From positions 1 to 17,804 of the forward strand of contig JAGVLR010000273.1 in NCBI GenBank assembly GCA_020054175.1: a DNA stretch of 17,804 nucleotides. Direction: 5' to 3'. The notes beneath the pieces were generated by a model that worked only from the letters and a program-made list of their open reading frames with translations, was not told the DNA's origin and did no database searches. Shown piece by piece: positions 7,838 through 14,842 of this stretch. The stretch comes from Candidatus Dadabacteria bacterium (GTDB taxonomy: Bacteria > Desulfobacterota_D > UBA1144 > Nemesobacterales > UBA2774). The stretch's first letter is position 1. Each line of letters opens with the position of its first letter. The position numbers and the translations under genes are program-made.

Positions 7838-9358
7838 ATGAGCACTAATCTAAGCCAGACTACGTCGCAAAGACAGGTACTGCAGCAGCGGCTGATTTTA
7901 ACCCAGGAGCTTCAGCTCTTTTTGAAGCTCATACAGATGACGACGCTCGAGCTCAAGGACTACCTCGAAGAACAGCTCATCGAGAACCCCACCCTCGAAG
8001 AAAACGAGGAGCCGCCCGACAAGTCGGAAAGCTCGTCCACGGAAGAGGAATTCGACCTCGGCAGCCTCGGCACCGAGAGGCTTCTCGGCGGCGGCGAAGA
8101 TATGCCGCATTACTCGTCGAGGGAGCTCGACGCCAACGGCGAGGACGAGCAGCCCTGGGAAAGCAGGGTCACGTCGGCCGATTCCCTTAACGACCATCTC
8201 GAATGGCAGCTCGAAGTATCCGACCTCACGCCCTGGGAGAAGGAGATAGCGTCCGTCATAATCGGCAACACCAACGAAGACGGATATCTCGAAATAGACA
8301 TAGACGAGATACTCGAGCTTTATCTTCAGGAGCACGGCACGCTTTCAGGCGCGCCGGCGGACAATGGAAACGGCCTCCACGCCGAGCTCGACGAAGAAGA
8401 GCTGAGGCGGGAGATAGAGGAAATCCTGGCTATAGTTCAAACCACTTTCGACCCGACCGGAACGTGCGCGCGGAGCCTCAGTGAATGCCTCAGGATTCAG
8501 GCGCTCGACCTCGGATACAAAGAAGACGGGCTCGAAATGAGGATCATAGAGGGCTATCTCGAAGAGCTGGAGGACGCAGACGTTTCTAAACTGGCCGGAG
8601 AGCTCGGATGCGCCCCCGGTGAGGTTAAAGAGGCGCTCTCGGTCATATCCTCCCTCGAACCCAGGCCCGGCAGGCCCTTTTACATGAAGGACACCGAAAA
8701 GTATATCGTCCCCGATTTTTACGTATACAGGGTAGGGAACGAGCTTCAGGTTCAGCTCAACAGGGATTTCCCGAAAGTGAGGATAAGCAGCTACTACAGA
8801 TCGCTCTTGAAGAAGGAAAAGAGCCTTCCCCCCGAAGCGAAGCAGTTCATAAAGGAAAAGATAGAAGCCGCCCAGAGGATAATGAAATGCCTCGACGAAA
8901 GGGAGGTCGCCGTCAAGAAAATAATCTCGAAGATAGTAGACGTGCAGAGGGATTTTTTCGAGCACGGAAAGGATTATATAAAGCCGCTCATACTTAAGGA
9001 CGTAGCGCAGTCGGTCGGCGTGCACGAATCGACCGTCAGCCGTATCACCAGCAGGCGCTACATACAAACGCCCCAGGGAACCATAGAGCTTAAGTCTCTC
9101 TTTTCGAGAAAAATAGAAACTTCTCACGGTAAGGAAGTTTCTTTCGAGAGGGTAAAATCCATGATAAGGGAGATAGTCGCCGAGGAGCTTCCGGACAGCC
9201 CCTACTCGGATGAGGACATCTCCAAAATCCTCGAAAGAAAAAATGTAAAAGTCGCCCGAAGAACTGTTGCAAAGTACAGAAAAGCACTTAAAATACCTTC
9301 ATCTTCAGCGAGAGCAGGAGCGGGAAAAAAGCGAGATGAAAGTAACGGTAACTACTAG
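7838..9358 (+). CDS. rpoN: RNA polymerase sigma-54 factor
   Basis: Alternative sigma factor that directs RNA polymerase to -24/-12 promoters opened by AAA+ activators. It has 506 residues, near the usual 470-500. Region I is at the start, Gln/Leu-rich (QRLILTQELQLFLKLIQMTTLEL, shown here only as the family hallmark), followed by an acidic linker (about residues 40-110). The core-binding region comes next. The helix-turn-helix (LKDVAQSVGVHESTVSRITS) sits near 385-405. The RpoN box ARRTVAKYRK at 473-482 contacts the -24 element and is complete. About 24 residues follow the box, and their coding sequence overlaps the start of hpf by 23 bases, indicating translational coupling. This is the first gene of the six-gene operon. 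Confidence 0.98.
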   Translation: MSTNLSQTTSQRQVLQQRLILTQELQLFLKLIQMTTLELKDYLEEQLIENPTLEENEEPPDKSESSSTEEEFDLGSLGTERLLGGGEDMPHYSSRELDANGEDEQPWESRVTSADSLNDHLEWQLEVSDLTPWEKEIASVIIGNTNEDGYLEIDIDEILELYLQEHGTLSGAPADNGNGLHAELDEEELRREIEEILAIVQTTFDPTGTCARSLSECLRIQALDLGYKEDGLEMRIIEGYLEELEDADVSKLAGELGCAPGEVKEALSVISSLEPRPGRPFYMKDTEKYIVPDFYVYRVGNELQVQLNRDFPKVRISSYYRSLLKKEKSLPPEAKQFIKEKIEAAQRIMKCLDEREVAVKKIISKIVDVQRDFFEHGKDYIKPLILKDVAQSVGVHESTVSRITSRRYIQTPQGTIELKSLFSRKIETSHGKEVSFERVKSMIREIVAEELPDSPYSDEDISKILERKNVKVARRTVAKYRKALKIPSSSARAGAGKKRDESNGNY

Positions 9359-9884
9359 GCACATAGCCGACAACCTGAACCCTGAAAAGCTCAAGTCTTA
9401 CGCACTTAAAAAATCCAAAAGAATTGAGAAGTACCTTAAATCCGACGAAGGATCCACGGTGAAGTTCGTCCTCTGGACCGAAAAATTCAGGGACAACACC
9501 GAGATCACAATCAACAGCAAGGTACTTAAAACGACCAGCACGTTCGAGACGACGGACATGATCGCTGCGATAGACGGCGCCATCGACACGATCATAGCGA
9601 AGCTGAGAAAAGAAACCGACAAGAAGATAACGGCCAAGAGAAGGGGTTCGGCCAAATCTAAAGACGGCATGCCGGCCGGGGGTGAAGCCTCCGAGCAAAG
9701 CCCGGCGGAAATGTCCGCGGTGAAGGTGCGGAAGCTCCCGAGAAAGCTTATGACCGTCGAGGAAGCCCTGCTCCAGCTGGGCGCGTCGGGGGAAAGCGTC
9801 GTGGCTTTCCGTAACAGCGCAACGAGCGATATGAACGTGCTTTACGTAGAGAACGACGGGCAAATCACACTCGTCGAGCCCTGA
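9336..9884 (+). CDS. hpf: Ribosome hibernation promoting factor, long form
   Basis: Binds the 30S decoding region of idle ribosomes; the long form also dimerises them into 100S particles. The start is set at ATG 9336 because MKVTVTTRHI is the usual family N-terminus; an upstream in-frame ATG at 9267 would lie inside rpoN and add 23 unrelated residues. The 182 residues comprise an N-terminal S30AE domain (1 to about 97), a basic and flexible linker (about 98-128), and the C-terminal dimerisation domain (about 129-182). The last domain contains KLMTVEEALLQLGASG and FRNSATSDMNVLY. Having this C-terminal domain marks it as long HPF, not the short enterobacterial type. It starts within the last 23 bases of rpoN; AGGAG at 9316-9320 is rather distant. 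Confidence 0.95.
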   Translation: MKVTVTTRHIADNLNPEKLKSYALKKSKRIEKYLKSDEGSTVKFVLWTEKFRDNTEITINSKVLKTTSTFETTDMIAAIDGAIDTIIAKLRKETDKKITAKRRGSAKSKDGMPAGGEASEQSPAEMSAVKVRKLPRKLMTVEEALLQLGASGESVVAFRNSATSDMNVLYVENDGQITLVEP

Positions 9885-9900
9885 GGCGGGCGGCGACGCA

Positions 9901-10362
9901 ATGAAACTATCAGACGTCCTTGAAAGAAAAGCGATAATCCTCGGCCTCAAGTCGAAGTCGAAGCCCGACGTAATAAACGAGCTTGCCGAGACAATATCCG
10001 AGGTCTACCCCAACATAAACGACGAGAGGCTGGTCGAGGTTCTCATGGAGCGTGAGAGGCTCTGCAGCACGGCGGTCGATTCGGGAGTAGCCATACCTCA
10101 CGCCAAGCTGAGCGGCCTCGCGAGCACGATAGCCGCATTCGGAAGAAGCGCCGAAGGAATAGATTTCGATTCCCTCGACACCAGGCCGACGCATCTTTTC
10201 ATAGCGCTCATAGCACCAGAAAACTCGGCGGGCACTCACATACAGCTCCTCGCCCGCATCTCCAAGATATTCCGTAATGCAGAGCTCAGATCGAAGCTGA
10301 TGAAATCCGAGAGCCGTGACGAAATATACGAGATGATAATTCTGGAAGATGCCAAACTCTGA
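9901..10362 (+). CDS. ptsN: PTS IIA-like nitrogen regulatory protein (EIIA-Ntr)
   Basis: EIIA-Ntr is the terminal phosphoryl acceptor of the nitrogen PTS and a regulator of potassium uptake and of carbon/nitrogen balance; it transports no sugar. The 153 residues form a single PTS_EIIA_2 domain. The phosphorylated histidine is His67 in SGVAIPHAK. The surrounding blocks match the family: ERERLCSTAVDSG before it, and FIALIAPENSAGTHIQLLARIS later. It starts 16 bases after hpf and its last 14 bases overlap the start of hprK. In proteobacteria ptsN is typically found with rpoN and hpf, as here. Confidence 0.97.
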   Translation: MKLSDVLERKAIILGLKSKSKPDVINELAETISEVYPNINDERLVEVLMERERLCSTAVDSGVAIPHAKLSGLASTIAAFGRSAEGIDFDSLDTRPTHLFIALIAPENSAGTHIQLLARISKIFRNAELRSKLMKSESRDEIYEMIILEDAKL

Positions 10363-11272
10363 TACCGGGAATCCACTCCGCGTCGAAGAGCTCCACAGAA
10401 GCTGGGGAGAAGAGCTTGAGATAGAGCTCCTCGCCGGCGAAAAGGGCCTCGAGCGCGGGATTGCATCCGACAGGATACAGAAGCCGGGGCTGAAGCTGCT
10501 CGACCCCCATCTCAAGCTCGACAAGGGCACCATTCAGATTCTGGGAAAAACCGAGATCGCCTACTTCGACAGGTTAAAGGCGGCGGAGAAAAAGAGCGTC
10601 ACAGTGAGCCTCATGTCGCAGGAGGTGCCGTGTTTCATAATTACACGCGACCTCACACCCGACAAAAGGCTTATCGAGGCCTGCGAGAAAAACCGGATAC
10701 CCCTCTTCTCGACAAAGCTCTACACCGGGAAGCTTATCTCGATGCTGCAGGAAATACTGGAAGTCCGTCTCGCGCCCTTCGCCACCGCCCACGGCGTGCT
10801 GCTCGACGTACAGAGGCTCGGCGTCCTGCTCCTTGGAAAAAGCGGTATAGGCAAAAGCGAATGCGCCCTTGACTTAATATTAAGAGGTTCTAAACTCATT
10901 TCAGACGACATAGTCGAAGTAAGAAAAGTCGGGCCCTCGCGCCTCGTCGGGAACGGGCCCGAGCGCATCAAGCACCTCATGGAGATCAGGGGTGTGGGTA
11001 TAATTAATATAAAGGACCTGTTCGGGACGACGTCGGTTATGGAAAAAAGAGAGATCGATATGGTGATTGAGCTCGTTCAGTGGAATCCCGATACCGAATA
11101 TGACAGGCTTGGAATTGAAACGGGTACCTACAACATACTCGGAATCGATCTCCCCCATCTGGTTATTCCCGTAAGCCCGGGCAGAAACACGGCCACTATA
11201 ATAGAAGTCGCGGCAAGGAATCAATTATTAAAGCAGAGCGGAGGCCGCCCTGTTAGATTGTTCGATAACTGA
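10349..11272 (+). CDS. hprK: HPr kinase/phosphorylase
   Basis: Bifunctional enzyme that phosphorylates and dephosphorylates a serine of HPr, tuning PTS flux and carbon regulation. The 307 residues have the expected two parts: an N-terminal domain (to about 130) and a C-terminal kinase domain. Key features are His148 (AHGVLLDV), the P-loop GKSGIGKS at 163-170, Asp186-Asp187 in ISDDIVEV, and the family signature MEIRGVGIINI around 211-221. SPGRNTATIIEVAARN near the C-terminus also fits. The ATG overlaps ptsN by 14 bases, so translation is probably coupled. No HPr gene is visible in the window, so the substrate must be encoded elsewhere. Confidence 0.97.
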   Translation: MPNSDTGNPLRVEELHRSWGEELEIELLAGEKGLERGIASDRIQKPGLKLLDPHLKLDKGTIQILGKTEIAYFDRLKAAEKKSVTVSLMSQEVPCFIITRDLTPDKRLIEACEKNRIPLFSTKLYTGKLISMLQEILEVRLAPFATAHGVLLDVQRLGVLLLGKSGIGKSECALDLILRGSKLISDDIVEVRKVGPSRLVGNGPERIKHLMEIRGVGIINIKDLFGTTSVMEKREIDMVIELVQWNPDTEYDRLGIETGTYNILGIDLPHLVIPVSPGRNTATIIEVAARNQLLKQSGGRPVRLFDN

Positions 11273-11291
11273 CGCCTGCGGCTGTCTTTTT
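11271..11291 (+). terminator. Terminator-like hairpin between hprK and rapZ
   Basis: GACGCC-tgc-GGC-t-GTC forms a short stem with one bulged T, directly followed by TTTTT (11287-11291). It starts within the hprK stop codon. The stem is short, so at most partial termination or an RNA end after hprK is expected. Confidence 0.35.
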
Positions 11292-11311
11292 ACTGACCAC
11301 AAGGCATTCGA

Positions 11312-12163
11312 ATGACCAGTCTCGTTATAATCAGCGGCCTTTCGGGCTCCGGCAAGAGCACGGCTATGAACGTATTGGAGGACCTCGGGTATTACTGCCT
11401 CGACAACCTCCCGCTCCCCCTTTTGCCGAAGTTTATCGAGCTTTGCGAAAGCTCCCAGAGAGACATTAACAAGGTCGCCCTGGCGGTCGACGTGAGAGAG
11501 GGTCTTTTTTTCGATCACGCTCCGGAGGAAATAATGGAGCTGAGGGAAAAAGGGCATCCCGTGGAGATAATTTTCCTCGATTCATCCGACGCCGTCCTTC
11601 ATAAAAGATATAAGGAAACCCGCCGAAAACACCCCCTTTCCGTTAACGGCAGCATAGACGAGGGAATAGCGAAGGAAAGGGAGATGCTGAGCGATTTAAA
11701 GAACCTTGCCGACTTCACGATAGACACCTCCGACTTTAACGTTCACCAGTTAAAGGAAGTCATAAAAGGCAGATTCGACCGGTCCGACTCGAACAAGCTT
11801 CAGATAAATATTTTGTCTTTCGGTTACAAACACGGCTATCCTTATGATGCGGATATGATTTTCGACGTAAGGTTTTTGCCGAATCCGTTTTTCATAGAAG
11901 AGCTAAAGGACCTGACAGGACTCGACGAAAAGGTAAAGGATTTCGTGCTGAGTAAGACAGATACCAAGGAATATATGAAGAAGCTGACCGACTTCCTCGA
12001 ATTCCTCATTCCGAGATACGAGAAGGAAGGTAAGGCATATCTTACGATCGCGCTCGGATGCACGGGTGGGAAGCACAGGTCGGTAGCGCTCGCAAATGAG
12101 CTGTCTCAACATTTCAAACACCTGTCGCCGGTCACGAGGCACAGAGACATCACAAAGAACTAA
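11312..12163 (+). CDS. rapZ: RapZ family nucleotide-binding protein (RNase adapter / YvcJ)
   Basis: P-loop protein family; in E. coli RapZ binds the sRNA GlmZ, guides RNase E and senses glucosamine-6-phosphate, while YvcJ in Bacillus has NTPase activity. The 283 residues begin with a P-loop, GLSGSGKS at 9-16, followed by EDLGYYCLDNLP. The C-terminal domain ends in the signature GCTGGKHRSVAL at about 249-260, which is the RNA/metabolite-binding half. Both halves are intact. AAGG lies 7 bases before ATG. It begins 39 bases after hprK, past a terminator-like hairpin, and its stop codon overlaps the ribosome site of the next gene. Which RNA it binds in this organism, if any, cannot be read from the sequence. 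Confidence 0.96.
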   Translation: MTSLVIISGLSGSGKSTAMNVLEDLGYYCLDNLPLPLLPKFIELCESSQRDINKVALAVDVREGLFFDHAPEEIMELREKGHPVEIIFLDSSDAVLHKRYKETRRKHPLSVNGSIDEGIAKEREMLSDLKNLADFTIDTSDFNVHQLKEVIKGRFDRSDSNKLQINILSFGYKHGYPYDADMIFDVRFLPNPFFIEELKDLTGLDEKVKDFVLSKTDTKEYMKKLTDFLEFLIPRYEKEGKAYLTIALGCTGGKHRSVALANELSQHFKHLSPVTRHRDITKN

Positions 12164-12174
12164 GGAGCGCCGGT

Positions 12175-12588
12175 ATGGTTGGTATCGTTGTAGTTACGCA
12201 TGGAGAGCTCGCCAAGGAATTGATATCCGCTGTGAATTTCGTACTTTCGTCGAACCCCTCGGTGAAGATGGAAGGGGTCTGTCTCGATCCCGACAGGGAA
12301 TTCGAGAGCTTCAAGCAGGAGATAAAGAGCGCTATAAAGAAGGTTAAGGGCAACGGCGGAATACTCCTCGTAACGGATATGTTCGGAGGCACACCGTCTA
12401 ATATCAGCCTCACATTTCTCGACGAAAACAACATCGAGGTGATTTCGGGCGTCAATCTCCCGATGCTGCTCAAGCTCGCCACGCTTTCCGACAAAGTCAC
12501 CCTCATGGAAGCCGTTAAAATCGCCGAGGCGGCAGGGAGAGACAACATCATCGTCGCGAGCAAGCTTCTCAAGAATAGAAACCAGTAA
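12175..12588 (+). CDS. PTS mannose-family EIIA domain protein (EIIA-Man)
   Basis: A stand-alone 137-residue EIIA of the mannose PTS family. The active histidine is His9 in VVVTHGELAKEL, and the second family block TDMFGGTPSNIS (about residues 64-75) is intact. No EIIB, EIIC or EIID is near, so a regulatory phosphoacceptor role is more likely than sugar transport. AAGGAG overlaps the rapZ stop and lies 7 bases before ATG, so it is translated from the same message. It is the last gene of the operon: a GC-rich hairpin and a new promoter follow. In related operons ptsH and ptsI often come next; they are absent here. Confidence 0.92.
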   Translation: MVGIVVVTHGELAKELISAVNFVLSSNPSVKMEGVCLDPDREFESFKQEIKSAIKKVKGNGGILLVTDMFGGTPSNISLTFLDENNIEVISGVNLPMLLKLATLSDKVTLMEAVKIAEAAGRDNIIVASKLLKNRNQ

Positions 12589-12595
12589 CACGCCC

Positions 12596-12617
12596 GGCGG
12601 CCTCCTCCGGGGCCGTC
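12596..12617 (+). terminator. GC-rich hairpin at the end of the rpoN operon
   Basis: A 9-bp stem with two G-T pairs and a CTCC loop starts 8 bases after the EIIA-Man stop. A pyrimidine run (TCTCCCCC) follows, not a T-tract. It is probably an operon-end structure, though not a textbook intrinsic terminator. Confidence 0.45.
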
Positions 12618-12631
12618 TCCCCCGCCCGGAT

Positions 12632-12659
12632 TTGAAAAAGCTTCCCTGTGATATATAAT
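12632..12659 (+). promoter_or_regulatory. Sigma-70 promoter for the 107-residue hypothetical gene
   Basis: TTGAAA (12632-12637) and a perfect TATAAT (12654-12659) are 16 bases apart. The predicted start near 12666 gives a 34-base leader before ATG 12700. This is the best consensus promoter in the window. Confidence 0.65.
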
Positions 12660-12699
12660 TTATTAAGATTACCAAGAACTTACGGGCTGGGATTTTCCA

Positions 12700-13023
12700 A
12701 TGAAAAAAGAAGAGATAGATAAAATAATAGAATCCTGGAAAAGCTACCTGCTTCAGGGTCAGCTCGAAGGATACGAGCTCGAAATAGATAAGAGCGTTCC
12801 CATGGAATTCGCAGCCATAGCCCTTCACCTGGACGCCCAGACGGTCAGGGCCTCCGGGCAGGTCGAGGAGTTCTACGAGGGCTACAGGCAGGCGGCAGTG
12901 GACGTGCTCAGCGTCATGGGAGTCGAGATAGCCCAGGACGACTATAATAAGGTCATTTCGCTCTTCAGGAAGGAGTCCGAGGACGACAAGCAGGAAGAGC
13001 TCAAGAAACACATATGGGGCTGA
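12700..13023 (+). CDS. Hypothetical protein, 107 residues
   Basis: I do not recognise this protein. It is acidic, soluble-looking and probably mostly helical: no signal peptide, no membrane segment, no cysteine. Residues 1-20 (KKEEIDKIIESWKSYL) look like an amphipathic helix. The middle holds a stretch with conserved-looking hydrophobic spacing (EFAAIALHLDAQTVRASGQ). The C-terminus is highly charged (RKESEDDKQEELKKH). Codon use matches its neighbours, and it has its own good promoter and an ATG start, so it is very likely a real gene. It sits between the rpoN operon and the HAD phosphatase, 61 bases upstream of the latter, and could be co-transcribed with it. Confidence 0.8.
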   Translation: MKKEEIDKIIESWKSYLLQGQLEGYELEIDKSVPMEFAAIALHLDAQTVRASGQVEEFYEGYRQAAVDVLSVMGVEIAQDDYNKVISLFRKESEDDKQEELKKHIWG

Positions 13024-13084
13024 TGGCAACGAATTTCCGGGCTGGCTGTCAGACCACACCCCCCGCAGGAACACCTGAATACGG

Positions 13085-13897
13085 ATGAAACTAGCCGACC
13101 TCTTCGACTGCCTACTCCTCGACCTCGACGGGGTCGTATACATAGGCGGCTCCCCTACCCCGGGCGCAGGCGAAACGATAAAGAGACTCCGGGACGAAGG
13201 CAAAACCGTAGTATTCGTCACTAACGACCCGAAGCGCACCGCCGCCGGATATTCCGAAAAACTCCGCGAGCTCGGCGTCGAGACAGCGCCAGAAGACGTC
13301 ATAACCTCCGGCATGACGCTCGCCTATCATATAAAATCGACGCACGGCGACGTCAACGGCCTTAAGGCGTATGTCGTCGGCAGTAGATCGCTCAAAGAGG
13401 AAATCGGCCTCACGGGGCTCGTGGTCGTAGATGGCGATGAGGCGAAGCATGCGGATTTCGTCATAGTCGGCGGGCACCCGGATTTCCATTACGAAGAAAT
13501 GAAGATCGCCACGCTGGCTATAAGAAACGGAGCACATTTTTTCGCGACCAACAGGGACCCTTTCTACCCGAGCACGGAAGGGCTTATCCCGGCGACGGGA
13601 GCCATACTCGCGTGCATAGAGGTGGCATCCGGCAAAACGGCGGTCACAGTCGGAAAGCCCGAGTCGATAATGTTCGAGGTCGCACTCGCCGAGCACCTTC
13701 ACAGAGACAGGAAACGGCTCGCCATGATAGGCGACAGGCTCGATACCGACATCACGGGCGGAAAGAAAGCGGGCATAGTAACGATTCTTACACTCACCGG
13801 CTCGACGAAAAAAGAGGACATCGCCGCCTCCGACGTTAAACCCGACTACGTGATAAATGACCTCAGGGACCTCTACGCGGACGTCCCCGGGTCCTGA
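13085..13897 (+). CDS. HAD-superfamily hydrolase, subfamily IIA (NagD-like)
   Basis: A 270-residue phosphatase-type HAD protein. All four motifs are visible: motif I DLDGVVY with nucleophile Asp13 and Asp15; motif II Thr46 in FVTNDPKRT; motif III Lys191 in VGKPES; motif IV GDRLDTD with Asp217, Asp220 and Asp222. The large C2-type cap between motifs II and III is typical of the NagD/4-nitrophenylphosphatase/phosphoglycolate phosphatase group. Substrates in this group vary (nucleotides, pyridoxal phosphate, phosphoglycolate), so none is assigned. ATG 13085 is the natural start, with a distant AGGA. The stop is 7 bases before the hydrolase gene, so the two are probably one transcript. Confidence 0.92.
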   Translation: MKLADLFDCLLLDLDGVVYIGGSPTPGAGETIKRLRDEGKTVVFVTNDPKRTAAGYSEKLRELGVETAPEDVITSGMTLAYHIKSTHGDVNGLKAYVVGSRSLKEEIGLTGLVVVDGDEAKHADFVIVGGHPDFHYEEMKIATLAIRNGAHFFATNRDPFYPSTEGLIPATGAILACIEVASGKTAVTVGKPESIMFEVALAEHLHRDRKRLAMIGDRLDTDITGGKKAGIVTILTLTGSTKKEDIAASDVKPDYVINDLRDLYADVPGS

Positions 13898-13904
13898 ATT
13901 TAAA

Positions 13905-14717
13905 ATGCCCAGGATAAAAATAAACTCCATAAGCCTCAATTACGAGCTATCCGGCTCGGGGCCTGTAATCGTTTTCATAAACGGGCTCACGATGGACCTG
14001 AACGGGTGGCTTCTCCAGGTGGCCCCCTTCGCCAAACGCTACACCCTCCTAAGGTACGACTGCAGGGGACAGGGGGCTTCTGACAAGCCCGACGGGCCCT
14101 ATTCCCAGGAAATGCACGCCGAAGACCTCGCGAAGCTGATGGACGCCCTCGAAATCGGGAAGGCGCACGTCGTCGGCCTCTCAAACGGAGGGATGATAGC
14201 CCAGCACCTCGCCCTCCTCTATCCCGAAAAACTCGGTGCGCTCGTTCTGACCGACACATCCTCTCACGTAAAGCCGCTTCTCCGTCTCACGATCGAGTCG
14301 TGGATCAAGGCGGCCGAAGCCGGCGGAAGCGGGCTCAGGTACGACGTCGCCCTTCCCTATCTGTTCTCGGAATCCTTCACGGAGAAGAACTTCGAAAGGC
14401 TCCTCGCCATGAGGGAAACCAACATTGTCAACAACCCCGTAAGAACGCTCGTAAGCCTCTCCCGCGCCAGCGCCGCTCACAACCTCGGAGACAAAGTGTC
14501 GGGCATAAAGGCCCCGACCCTCATCGTAAGTGGGGAGGAAGACATCCTGATCCCGGTCAAATACGCCAGGGACCTCCGGGAGAAAATAGAGGGCTCGACG
14601 CTCGTCGTGCTCAAGAACTGCGGCCACGCCCCGCCTATCGAGAAGCCGGACGAGTTTAACGAGATAGCGCTCGAATTCCTTAAACGACACGACGGCCTCT
14701 TGAAGGATAGGAAATAA
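13905..14717 (+). CDS. Alpha/beta-fold hydrolase
   Basis: A 270-residue alpha/beta hydrolase. The start is placed at ATG 13905 (MPRIKINSIS), giving a family-like first strand; an in-frame ATG at 13857 would overlap the HAD gene by 41 bases and add 16 unlike residues. The catalytic triad is Ser93 (GLSNGG), Asp213 (GEEDILIP) and His241 (CGHAPPIEKP). The oxyanion segment is NG (INGLTMDLNGW) in place of the common HG. YDCRGQGASDKP follows. The pattern is close to 3-oxoadipate enol-lactonase (PcaD)-like and BioH-like enzymes. No aromatic-degradation or biotin genes are nearby, so the substrate is open. There is no signal peptide; it acts in the cytosol. Confidence 0.93.
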   Translation: MPRIKINSISLNYELSGSGPVIVFINGLTMDLNGWLLQVAPFAKRYTLLRYDCRGQGASDKPDGPYSQEMHAEDLAKLMDALEIGKAHVVGLSNGGMIAQHLALLYPEKLGALVLTDTSSHVKPLLRLTIESWIKAAEAGGSGLRYDVALPYLFSESFTEKNFERLLAMRETNIVNNPVRTLVSLSRASAAHNLGDKVSGIKAPTLIVSGEEDILIPVKYARDLREKIEGSTLVVLKNCGHAPPIEKPDEFNEIALEFLKRHDGLLKDRK

Positions 14718-14720
14718 CTC

Positions 14721-14758
14721 CCGCTCCGAGGACAGGTTTCCGGGGCGGCGTCTTTTCC
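14721..14758 (+). terminator. Intrinsic terminator after the alpha/beta hydrolase gene
   Basis: An 8-bp stem, CCGCTCCG with CGGGGCGG (one T-G pair), has a 12-base loop and is followed by CGTCTTTT. It lies 3 bases after the hydrolase stop and separates this unit from the transporter gene. Confidence 0.6.
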
Positions 14759-14776
14759 ATCATACGCTTTCACATC

Positions 14777-14785
14777 TGGTAAAAT
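14777..14785 (+). promoter_or_regulatory. Extended -10 promoter for the EamA transporter
   Basis: TGGTAAAAT is an extended -10 motif (TGn plus a 5/6 match). No good -35 box is seen, as is common for this promoter class. It lies 58 bases before ATG 14843. Confidence 0.42.
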
Positions 14786-14842
14786 ATTAATTAACGCCTT
14801 GAGACCCTTTACATTTTCTACATTTAAAAGAGCCTGAGCCGA

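Noticed and set aside
9267..9335. Upstream in-frame start for hpf
   Set aside because: The extra 23 residues lie within the rpoN coding sequence in another frame and do not resemble HPF; MKVTVTTRHI is the family start.
12160..13314. A 384-codon open frame on the minus strand
   Set aside because: It lies antisense to EIIA-Man, the 107-residue gene and the HAD gene, has low-complexity arginine-rich and phenylalanine-rich stretches, and shows no family motif. It reflects codon bias of the real genes.
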